Shown here: positions 25,453 to 32,331 of the stretch, in pieces
Position numbering within the stretch: position 1 is the stretch's first letter
Layout: every line of letters begins with the position of its first letter
From: Fredericiella sp038205395
Lineage (GTDB): Bacteria > Chloroflexota > Anaerolineae > Caldilineales > Caldilineaceae
Reading direction: 5' to 3'
DNA: 64,000 nucleotides
Assembly (NCBI GenBank): GCA_038205395.1
Contig: JBBRBX010000001.1
Coordinates: 82,557-146,556, forward strand
The notes under the pieces: generated by a model
Database searches by the model: none
What the model saw: only the letters and a program-made list of their open reading frames with translations
Told to the model about the DNA's origin: nothing
Program-made: the position numbers and the translations under genes

Positions 25453-26013
25453 GTGGCTGAAGTTCAGACCCTGCGCAAAGGGGACATGTTTGAAGAAGAG
25501 AATCAACTGCTGCGGGTGCTTGAGTACCAGCACATCAAAGTGGCCCGCGGCGGCGCCACGATTCGCCTCAAGGTGCGCAATGTACGCAGCGGCTCGACCG
25601 TCGAGCGTACCTACAGCAATGGCACGCGCGTAAACGATGTGGAGTTGGATCGGGACGAGGTGCAGTATCTGTACCACGACGATGACAACTACTATTTTAT
25701 GAACACAGCCACCTTTGAGCAGGTGGCCATGCCACCTGATTTCTTGGAAGGTGTGCGCGATTATATGATCGACAACATGCTGGTCATGCTGCAAAGCTAC
25801 GAAAGCGAACCGATCAGCGTTAAAATTCCCACCACCGTCGACCTGCGCGTTGTGTGGGCCGAGCCTGCCATCCAAGGCGACACGGCCAATACGCCCTCCA
25901 AACAAGTGGAGTTGGAAACAGGTCTGCGCATCCAGGCCCCGCTCTTTGTCCAGGAAGGCGACCTGCTGCGGGTGGATACACGCGACGGTTCGTATGTGAC
26001 GCGCGTCAGATAG
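25453..26013 (+). CDS. efp: translation elongation factor P with arginine at the modification site
   Basis: 186 residues, three beta-barrel domains as in EF-P. The ribosome-facing loop reads KVARGGATI, so the residue that is lysine in most EF-Ps (PGKG) is R32. In beta/gamma-proteobacteria an Arg at this place is rhamnosylated by EarP; no EarP-like gene is visible here. The domain II/III parts (VQYLYHDDDNYYFMN, VVWAEPAIQGDT and LETGLRIQAPLFVQEGD) are typical. EF-P rescues ribosomes stalled at polyproline, which fits the many Pro-Thr-rich exported proteins in this window. The start is GTG with AAGGAG nine bases upstream. Confidence 0.93.
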   Translation: MAEVQTLRKGDMFEEENQLLRVLEYQHIKVARGGATIRLKVRNVRSGSTVERTYSNGTRVNDVELDRDEVQYLYHDDDNYYFMNTATFEQVAMPPDFLEGVRDYMIDNMLVMLQSYESEPISVKIPTTVDLRVVWAEPAIQGDTANTPSKQVELETGLRIQAPLFVQEGDLLRVDTRDGSYVTRVR

Positions 26014-26015
26014 GC

Positions 26016-27404
26016 TCAGGCCGCTGCCGGTGCACCCTCAGCTGCGCCGGCAGCTTCCATCGCCTCCATCATCGCCACGCTGTCGTGGTCGGGCATGATT
26101 GCCTCAACATTGCGGATGGCCGGCATGGCATAACCAACCACGCCGGCGGTCGCCCCCAGCAGGCCCACCAACACCAGGATCAGCCCCATGCCTGCACCGG
26201 GACCAACGCCAACCAGGGGACCAAAAATAGGCGCCAGGCTGCCACCCATGCGCATAGCCGGCTCAAAAATGCGGTCAGCCAGCGGCCCGGCGAGCAACAT
26301 TCCCAGTGGGCCTGACATCTGGCCGATCAGGCGGCGTGTAGCAAAGACACGCCCTTGCACATCCGGTGCGACTTTAGATTGCCAGATGGACTGATTGGAA
26401 CCGTTGATAAAGGGCAGCATCAGCATGGAACAGAAGGCTGCCAGCGACCACACCGCCAGACCTTGGCCGATGCCTATGAGGCTCTGTCCAAAAAGACTGC
26501 CCAGAATAAAGCCGCCCAGCACGCCGTGAATGCGCCGGCGCGGTCCGCCCCAGGTCGAAAGCAGTAGCGCACCGATGACGCCGCCGACACCTAGAAACGA
26601 TTGCACCGTGCCCAGCACCAGCTCATCGTTGCCAGTGCGCGCCAGTATCATGGGCGCAATCAACACCGTACCGATGGCAAAAAAGAAGTTGCTGATCGTA
26701 AAGGTCAATTGGATGCCGAGCAGACTCTTGCGCGCCCAGATATAGCGGAAGCCATAAAGCGACTCCTGCCACAGACTGCCCCGCGCCTCCAGACCCGAAG
26801 TGCTGGGCGGCGGCTGGGGAATCAAGACCAGCGCCACTGCCGACACGGCAAAAACAAACGTAACGATATCGATCACCATGATCCCGCTGATGCCGATTAA
26901 GGTGAGAAGCAAACCCGCCAACACCGGCGCCACGATAATCGTGGCGGACTCAGCCAGAGAAACCAAGGCGTTGGCGCGCGTATAGTGTTGTTTGGGCACC
27001 AACATGGTCATCGCCGCCGAAAAAGCGGGAAACTGGAAGGCGCCAAAAGTGCCGGCAAAGGCGCCGGTGACACAGAGATGCCATATCTGCAACTGTCCCG
27101 TGCTGTATAGGATGAGCACGACAATTGTTGATAGCCCTGCAGCCAGATCGCTCAGCACCATGACCAGCTTGCGGTTCCAACGGTCAACCAATGCGCCGGC
27201 GAGGGGGCTGACAAAGACAACCGGCGCAAACGAGAAGAAACCGACAAGCGCCAGCGCCGTCGCTTCGCCCGTCGTCTGATAGGCCCAGATCGTCAACGCA
27301 AACTGCGTCATGCCGGAGCCAAGCATGGATATCGCCTGGCCGATCCAGATAAAAATAAAGGTCCTCATACTTGTACTGCGCGGCTTAGGGCTGCTTAACT
27401 TCAC
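26016..27404 (-). CDS. MFS transporter
   Basis: 462 residues and about 12 membrane helices. The MFS_3-like pattern is clear: FIWIGQAISMLGSGMTQFAL at the start and SPLAGALVDRWNRKLVMVLSD between helices 2 and 3. A long C-terminal tail ends in an Ala/Glu-rich stretch. Substrate unknown; the family holds macrolide and siderophore exporters. The start is taken as GTG at 27404 because AAGGAG lies eight bases upstream, although the open frame continues 45 codons further. The end lies two bases from the convergent efp stop. Confidence 0.85.
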   Translation of the reverse strand: MKLSSPKPRSTSMRTFIFIWIGQAISMLGSGMTQFALTIWAYQTTGEATALALVGFFSFAPVVFVSPLAGALVDRWNRKLVMVLSDLAAGLSTIVVLILYSTGQLQIWHLCVTGAFAGTFGAFQFPAFSAAMTMLVPKQHYTRANALVSLAESATIIVAPVLAGLLLTLIGISGIMVIDIVTFVFAVSAVALVLIPQPPPSTSGLEARGSLWQESLYGFRYIWARKSLLGIQLTFTISNFFFAIGTVLIAPMILARTGNDELVLGTVQSFLGVGGVIGALLLSTWGGPRRRIHGVLGGFILGSLFGQSLIGIGQGLAVWSLAAFCSMLMLPFINGSNQSIWQSKVAPDVQGRVFATRRLIGQMSGPLGMLLAGPLADRIFEPAMRMGGSLAPIFGPLVGVGPGAGMGLILVLVGLLGATAGVVGYAMPAIRNVEAIMPDHDSVAMMEAMEAAGAAEGAPAAA

Positions 27405-27566
27405 AGCGGCAACTCCTTTTCCTCTTTCGCACGCCTTGCTTTTACAGCAACCTTGCTGCATCAGGGCAAGATTGTGGCAAATCATACACCCTGATGCAAA
27501 TTTTTGGGCAATGATACAAAACAGCAATACATTATCCATCTTTCAGCTACACAAGGAAGCAAGATT

Positions 27567-27923
27567 ATGCCAAAACTGACCGTTGAAGGATTTGCCACTG
27601 TAGATGTGCCGGAAGGCAAGCGGCTTGTGCTGGCGCTGCTTGACGAAGCGGGCGTGGATCAACTGCACGCCTGCGGCGGCAACTGCCACTGCACCACCTG
27701 CCGCGTCGAATTTGTGGAGGGCGAACCGCAGCAGATGACCGCAGCGGAAAAAGAAAAGCTGGCGGAGAAAGGGTTGACGGGTGTGCGCCTCTCCTGCCAG
27801 ATCCTCTGTGACCACGACATGCACGTGCGCGCCATCAGCCGCTTGGAAGGCAGTGGCCGCCCCGACGCCGGCTCGCGCCCCGAACCGGATATTCATCCCG
27901 ATCCGGTGTGGGTGGAAAAGTAG
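27567..27923 (+). CDS. 2Fe-2S ferredoxin, adrenodoxin-like
   Basis: 118 residues. Cluster ligands fit the adrenodoxin pattern C36-x5-C42-x2-C45 with the last ligand C77 in LSCQIL; C40 and C81 are extra cysteines. The acidic core EGEPQQMTAAEKEKL between them is typical. It should carry electrons to an oxygenase or iron-sulfur assembly; no partner is adjacent. The C-terminal tail is Pro/Asp-rich. AAGGAAGC precedes the ATG. The gene is separated from the convergent oxidase locus by a perfect terminator hairpin. Confidence 0.92.
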   Translation: MPKLTVEGFATVDVPEGKRLVLALLDEAGVDQLHACGGNCHCTTCRVEFVEGEPQQMTAAEKEKLAEKGLTGVRLSCQILCDHDMHVRAISRLEGSGRPDAGSRPEPDIHPDPVWVEK

Positions 27924-27960
27924 AAGCAGCTTTGTAGAAGTGAAAAAGTGGTCGCCGGCA

Positions 27961-27997
27961 AAAGACTGGGTTTCGCAAGGAAACCCAGTCTTTATTT
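27961..27997. terminator. bidirectional terminator between ferredoxin and ctaB
   Basis: AAAGACTGGGTTTC and GAAACCCAGTCTTT form a perfect 14-base stem with a five-base loop. T-rich sequence follows the stem on the plus strand, and the A-rich stem base serves the minus strand. Confidence 0.88.
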
Positions 27998-28002
27998 GCC
28001 CG

Positions 28003-28983
28003 CTAGAATGGCAGCCGCCAACTGAAATTCACGGCGTCGGCAGGAATCGTATAGAAAAGATGGTCGATTCCCATCGCCATAAAGACCAGCGCCAAAAAGA
28101 GCAGGCTGTACTTGTACAGCCGCCACACATTGGCATTGGTGGGTTGGCGCCAAATATCCACCGCCTGCCAAAGAAAGACGCCATTGAGAATCAGCGTCAA
28201 GATCAGATAGACCGGCCCCAACAGACGCAGAAAAACAGGCAGGACGCTAAAGAGCAGCAGCAAGACGCTGTAGAGTACGATTTGTCTGTGCGTCTCTTTG
28301 TCACCCACGACAACGGGCAGCATAGGCACACCAGCGGCCTTGTACTCTTTCTGGCGCATGAGAGCCAGCGCCCAAAAATGGGGCGGTGTCCAGTAAAAGA
28401 CGATCAAAAACATGATGATCGGCAGCAGCGCCACTTCGTTGGCAACCGCAGCCCAACCCACAAGCGGCGGCACAGCGCCGGCCGCCCCGCCAATCACAAT
28501 GTTTTGTGTGCTCGACCGCTTCAGCAGGCGCGTATAGACAAACACATAAAACATAAAACCGGACAACGCTAAAATGGCAGTCAGCAGGTTGACCTGCCAC
28601 CACAGCAGACCGAAGCTAGCCACACACAGCACAATGCCAAAGATCAGTACATGGGTCGGTGACATACGTCCGCTCGGCAGCGGACGTCTGCGCGTCCGCA
28701 CCATCACATGGTCGATGTCACGATCCACATACTGATTGATCGCATTGGCCCCACCCGCAGCTAGAAAACCGCCAATCATAGTCCACAGAATCAGCCAACC
28801 GCTGGGCGCCGCTGGGCCGGCGAGAAACATCGGCAGCAGGGTGATAATCAGCAGCAGCGAGATGATGCGCGGCTTTGTGAGCATGACATAGTCGCTCACA
28901 GCCAGCCGTGTCAAGGCTTGATCGCGTGTCAGCAGCTCTTCATTGCCGCTCTGAGGCTTGGTTACAGGTGCACTGTCAAGCAT
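28003..28983 (-). CDS. ctaB: protoheme IX farnesyltransferase (heme O synthase)
   Basis: 326 residues, about nine membrane helices. The prenyl-diphosphate-binding region reads NQYVDRDIDHVMVRTRRRPL, with the family's aspartates, and the N-terminal part LTKPRIISLLLIITLLPMFL is characteristic. It adds a farnesyl group to heme b to give heme O, the first step to heme A for the oxidase encoded upstream. A ctaA gene for the next step is not in the window. It is the last gene of the oxidase locus, 13 bases after SURF1. The ATG at 28983 was preferred to a longer frame that overlaps SURF1. Confidence 0.93.
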   Translation of the reverse strand: MLDSAPVTKPQSGNEELLTRDQALTRLAVSDYVMLTKPRIISLLLIITLLPMFLAGPAAPSGWLILWTMIGGFLAAGGANAINQYVDRDIDHVMVRTRRRPLPSGRMSPTHVLIFGIVLCVASFGLLWWQVNLLTAILALSGFMFYVFVYTRLLKRSSTQNIVIGGAAGAVPPLVGWAAVANEVALLPIIMFLIVFYWTPPHFWALALMRQKEYKAAGVPMLPVVVGDKETHRQIVLYSVLLLLFSVLPVFLRLLGPVYLILTLILNGVFLWQAVDIWRQPTNANVWRLYKYSLLFLALVFMAMGIDHLFYTIPADAVNFSWRLPF

Positions 28984-28996
28984 TGCTAATTTTTCG

Positions 28997-29821
28997 TTAC
29001 TGAACTGGATGGGCCTGATCGCCCATCGCGATGGTTTCGCTGGTATCCGGCATCGGCGCAGGCAGCGGGCCAGGTTGAATAAGCCCAGCCGCCAGGCGCA
29101 TCCTCTGCCTGACAAGCATTATATAGCCGAAGCCCAAGACGAGGGCAAATGTAAACCACTGGATCGCATAGCTCAAATGATTGCCTTCATCCAACGTCAC
29201 AGGATCGCCGCGTATAGGAAGAGCAGCGTAAGCGCGCCCCTCTTCCGGCAACTGCTCCAGATAACCTGCTTCCAATTGGTACGGCATCTGCCCCTGGATG
29301 GCGGGAATATCGATGCGATACCACTGCTGCTGTGCTGACGCTACAGGGGTCGATGGTTCACCGCTGCGCAACCCCTGTGACTGGCGAGCCAGCCCTAAGA
29401 TAGGTGCGCCGGCCGGTTCAACCAACTGCGCCAACGGTTCAGCCTCAGCTTCATCCGCTGGAATCCAGCCCCGCGCCACAAGCACAGCGCGATTCTCACC
29501 TAGAACCAGCGGTGTCACGACTACATAACCAGAGGTGTCCTGGAAAGACTGACCACTGATCAAAATTTGATGAGCGTAATCCCACTGTCCTTGCGCAGTC
29601 ACCCGGCGATACTCCAACTCCGTCAAATTATCCGGCAACTGCCGGCTGTTCAGATCAAACGGCTCAGCCCGCCAGCGTTGGGCCAGCATCGTATTGAATT
29701 CCTGCTTCTGCTGCAGCCTGTCCAGTTGCCAAAAACCCAGACGCACCAATAAGACCATACCCGCCACAATTAAAATAGTGGGGATAATCCACTTTCGCGA
29801 AAAAATCGCTCGCAGTGTCAC
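28997..29821 (-). CDS. SURF1-family cytochrome oxidase assembly protein
   Basis: 274 residues with a membrane helix at each end (about 12-32 and 225-245) and a soluble domain between, the classic SURF1 topology. The signatures LGFWQLDRLQQKQEFN, LPDNLTELEYRRVTAQGQWD and VVTPLVLGENRAVLVARGWIPADE are family hallmarks. SURF1 helps insert heme A into subunit I. The GTG start at 29821 overlaps the upstream stop as GTGA and has GAGGAG seven bases upstream. It lies between the YtkA-like gene and ctaB. Confidence 0.93.
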   Translation of the reverse strand: MTLRAIFSRKWIIPTILIVAGMVLLVRLGFWQLDRLQQKQEFNTMLAQRWRAEPFDLNSRQLPDNLTELEYRRVTAQGQWDYAHQILISGQSFQDTSGYVVVTPLVLGENRAVLVARGWIPADEAEAEPLAQLVEPAGAPILGLARQSQGLRSGEPSTPVASAQQQWYRIDIPAIQGQMPYQLEAGYLEQLPEEGRAYAALPIRGDPVTLDEGNHLSYAIQWFTFALVLGFGYIMLVRQRMRLAAGLIQPGPLPAPMPDTSETIAMGDQAHPVQ

Positions 29822-30390
29822 AACCTTGCTCCTCGCTGCACCGGTCGAACGCCGGTTCTGCGTGTACCCAAATAACCGGCGGCAAGCAGCACCAATAACA
29901 CACCGCCGCCAACCAACCACCAATTGACTGCGCTGGACGGCAGCACAGATTGGATGAAACCGGCGCTCCCGCTGCCCAGCGGCCCCACCACTTCAACTGT
30001 TACCTGCCAGTCACCCGTTGTCGTTACCGGACCATCAGCCTCGTAAAAACCAGCTTGTGCGCCCAGCTGCTCAATTGCAGTCACACGCTCGCCCTGGCCG
30101 CCATTCTGGGCATAGATAACCGACACCTGCACACCGGTGGCCGGCGTCTCTTCTTGGCTGGCCAGCAGTTCCGTCACCGCCACAGTCGTATGCGCCTGGC
30201 CCACGCGCCAAGGATCGGGGCTAGTCCACGCATACAGACGATAGGGGCCTACTACTTCTCTCGCCAATTGCTGCTTACCGCCGCCGTGCGCCGAGAGCGG
30301 CAACGACGAGGCAAAAACCAGCAGCGCAGCAACAATCAGGGCGAGCCGGCCCCGATTTTGCTGCAAGCTAGTGCAGTACAGCCTACTCAT
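29818..30390 (-). CDS. YtkA/FixH-like membrane-anchored protein in the oxidase locus
   Basis: 190 residues. A signal peptide (about 1-34, ending SLPLSAHG), an immunoglobulin-like beta domain (GPYRLYAWTSPDPWRVGQAH... to VTVEVVGPLG) and one C-terminal helix (about 155-175) leave the domain outside the membrane. The pattern resembles YtkA/FixH-type proteins associated with oxidase assembly or copper handling, but I see no clear copper motif apart from His35. Both ends overlap neighbours by four bases (ATGA with ctaG, GTGA with SURF1), which ties it to oxidase assembly. Confidence 0.7.
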   Translation of the reverse strand: MSRLYCTSLQQNRGRLALIVAALLVFASSLPLSAHGGGKQQLAREVVGPYRLYAWTSPDPWRVGQAHTTVAVTELLASQEETPATGVQVSVIYAQNGGQGERVTAIEQLGAQAGFYEADGPVTTTGDWQVTVEVVGPLGSGSAGFIQSVLPSSAVNWWLVGGGVLLVLLAAGYLGTRRTGVRPVQRGARL

Positions 30391-31298
30391 AACGCGCCGA
30401 CTGCTCCGCTGTGGGTTCCCTGCTGAAGCTGTTGGTGCTGTTCACGCGCCAGCTTACGCTTCTTCTCCTGGTAAAAGCTGACGCCTAACATGATGACGGC
30501 AGCCTGAATCATCATCTCGCTGCTCCATATCCACATGATCGCCCCGCCCCATGCCTGATCCTCCAAGGCCGTAAAGCCCCAGATGTGCGGGACGGTTGCA
30601 TAATGAGGATAAATGATGTCTGTTGCCATGGCGATCGAAGCGCCGGCAATAGCATTGGGCGGAACAAATGCGATCAGATAGACGATGCGCACCCAGTAGG
30701 GCAGCGCCTTGTGCAGGTGAGGAGCACTGTTGACCACAGGCCACCAAAAAAGCATAGCCGCCAGGAAAAAGCTGATGTGCTCCAGGTTGTGCACCCACGG
30801 CACGCGCAGGGCAGTGTCATATAGGCTGGGTTCATGCCAGCCGATATACACAAATACAAAAATGAGCCAGCAAAGTCCCGGCTGCGTCACAGCCGTCAGC
30901 CCCCGCCGAAACCATGTGTCGCGCACAAAGAGAGCGCCAACCATATGGCGCGCACGCACAGGCAGCGCCCACAGGACAATTGGAAACGGATTACCCAACC
31001 AGAGCAGAGGTGCGGCGGCCATGATCAGAATCTTGTGCTGCACCATATGCATGATCAGCAGTTGATTGCCCAGCATATCGATCGGCGAAAGCAAAGCCAG
31101 CAGCAAGCAGGCTAATCCGCTGAGATAGGCTGCCAACCGCCAGCCGCTGGCCAACTTGTGACCTCTGCCTCTGGCTTCTAGTTGGCGACGCACCCGCAGC
31201 CAACCCAACACATAGAGAGTCCCCATCAACAACACGGGGGCTAATATTTCGGGCCGGAACTCCCAAGGCGATAATAAACCACGAATTAATGGAGGCAT
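30387..31298 (-). CDS. ctaG: CtaG (caa3-type) cytochrome oxidase assembly factor
   Basis: 303 residues and about seven membrane helices. The Caa3_CtaG signature LLIMHMVQHKILIMAAAPLLWLG, and histidines in WHEPSLYD and WVHNLEHISF, fit this family of copper/oxidase assembly factors known from Bacillus; this is not the Cox11 type. It should help build CuA or CuB of the oxidase. It begins the assembly-gene part of the locus, about 30 bases after a terminator-like hairpin, with AAGGTG upstream of the ATG. The stop overlaps the next gene by four bases. Confidence 0.88.
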   Translation of the reverse strand: MPPLIRGLLSPWEFRPEILAPVLLMGTLYVLGWLRVRRQLEARGRGHKLASGWRLAAYLSGLACLLLALLSPIDMLGNQLLIMHMVQHKILIMAAAPLLWLGNPFPIVLWALPVRARHMVGALFVRDTWFRRGLTAVTQPGLCWLIFVFVYIGWHEPSLYDTALRVPWVHNLEHISFFLAAMLFWWPVVNSAPHLHKALPYWVRIVYLIAFVPPNAIAGASIAMATDIIYPHYATVPHIWGFTALEDQAWGGAIMWIWSSEMMIQAAVIMLGVSFYQEKKRKLAREQHQQLQQGTHSGAVGAL

Positions 31299-31320
31299 AG
31301 CACCTTATGTAAACATAGCT

Positions 31321-31364
31321 ACAAAAAAATGCGTGCTGCGCGGCGACTGCCACACAGCACGCAT
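31321..31364 (-). terminator. terminator or attenuator between coxIII and ctaG
   Basis: On the minus strand, ATGCGTGCTG and CAGCACGCAT make a ten-base stem with a 16-base loop, followed at once by seven T. It lies between the structural and assembly genes of the oxidase locus, so it probably reduces but does not abolish downstream transcription. Confidence 0.75.
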
Positions 31365-31401
31365 CGAAACAATGCAATCGATGGCGTGGTAACGTCGCCG
31401 C

Positions 31402-32061
31402 TTAGTGGCCCGCTACATGACCGATCAGGTAGAGCGCCGGATAGAAAAAGATCCACACAACATCTACATAATGCCAGTAGATAGCCGCCGCCTCGATACC
31501 CCAAGTTCGCTCGGCTGTAAAGCGTCCCTTGCGCTGCAGCCGCCACATGATGAAAATCAGTACGATGCCGGAAACGACATGCAGTGCATGCATCCCCGTC
31601 ATGGCGAAGACGACAGCGCCATAATGGTTTTCCCACGGCGTCAGATGGCCTTTGTAGAGCTGCGGGAACAAGCCCCACTCAAAGATCACCACGCCAAAGA
31701 AAAAGATCGCGCCAAAAATCATCGTTATCCAGGCGCCGATGGAGAAAACCTTCCACTGGCCATGGCGGGCGGCCACCTCAGCAGTATACATTGAGATACT
31801 GCTGAGCAACAGTACTGTGGTTACAATCAGCCCGATGTTCTGGTCCAGCTCAGGCCGCGAGTCGGCGCCCCACAGATAGAAGCGGGTCGCCAGTAGTGCA
31901 CCAAACAAAAACGCTTCGGAGATAAAGAACAGCCACATCCCCATACGATTGAGGCGCAGGCGCTCGGCATAGGTTTCGTGCCCTGCCTCTGCACTGGTGA
32001 CTGCGGCATAACTGGTGTCGGCGTGGGCCGGTTTGCTCAACGGTGTCGAAACGGCAGCCAT
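31402..32061 (-). CDS. coxC: cytochrome c oxidase subunit III
   Basis: 219 residues with five predicted helices, the bacterial caa3-like form. Signatures are RLNRMGMWLFFISEAFLFGALLATRFYLW at the start, WGLFPQLYKGHLTPWENHYGAVVFAMTGMHALHVVSG in the middle, and AIYWHYVDVVWIFFYPALYLIGH at the end. Subunit III stabilises proton uptake by subunit I. The ATG overlaps the coxIV stop (TGATG). Confidence 0.95.
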   Translation of the reverse strand: MAAVSTPLSKPAHADTSYAAVTSAEAGHETYAERLRLNRMGMWLFFISEAFLFGALLATRFYLWGADSRPELDQNIGLIVTTVLLLSSISMYTAEVAARHGQWKVFSIGAWITMIFGAIFFFGVVIFEWGLFPQLYKGHLTPWENHYGAVVFAMTGMHALHVVSGIVLIFIMWRLQRKGRFTAERTWGIEAAAIYWHYVDVVWIFFYPALYLIGHVAGH

Positions 32062-32249
32062 CAATGTTCCTCCTCAGCCGACCACAGACGCTTGACATGC
32101 ATAAAAAACCAGATCACTAGAATGGCTTTGGCCGCAGCGATCAACATCAAAAATGTGACGCCAGGATTGACATGCGCCAGCCAAAACTCAAACGCCGTTA
32201 GCACAGCCAGCACAATTGCTACAATAATTCCTGTCCGATAGTAGCCCAT
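32061..32249 (-). CDS. cytochrome c oxidase subunit IV (small prokaryotic type)
   Basis: 62 residues with two membrane helices (about 6-22 and 28-48), ending LVIWFFMHVKRLW, the usual end of prokaryotic subunit IV. It is coded between coxI and coxIII and overlaps coxIII by one base. The role in bacterial oxidases is assembly or stability. Confidence 0.85.
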   Translation of the reverse strand: MGYYRTGIIVAIVLAVLTAFEFWLAHVNPGVTFLMLIAAAKAILVIWFFMHVKRLWSAEEEH

Positions 32250-32273
32250 ACAGTTCGATCTTCTCCCTCAGGC

Positions 32274-32310
32274 AGCGGAGACAGCCGCCTCGCCGGCGGC
32301 TGTCTCCGCT
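32274..32310 (-). other. strong intercistronic hairpin between coxI and coxIV
   Basis: AGCGGAGACAGCCGCC and GGCGGCTGTCTCCGCT form a perfect, GC-rich 16-base stem with a five-base loop, 22 bases after the coxI stop. There is no T run on the minus strand, so it is more likely to stabilise the 3' end of coxI mRNA, mark processing, or attenuate than to terminate. Confidence 0.8.
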
Positions 32311-32331
32311 GGTCTATTGCTTATCGTCTGC

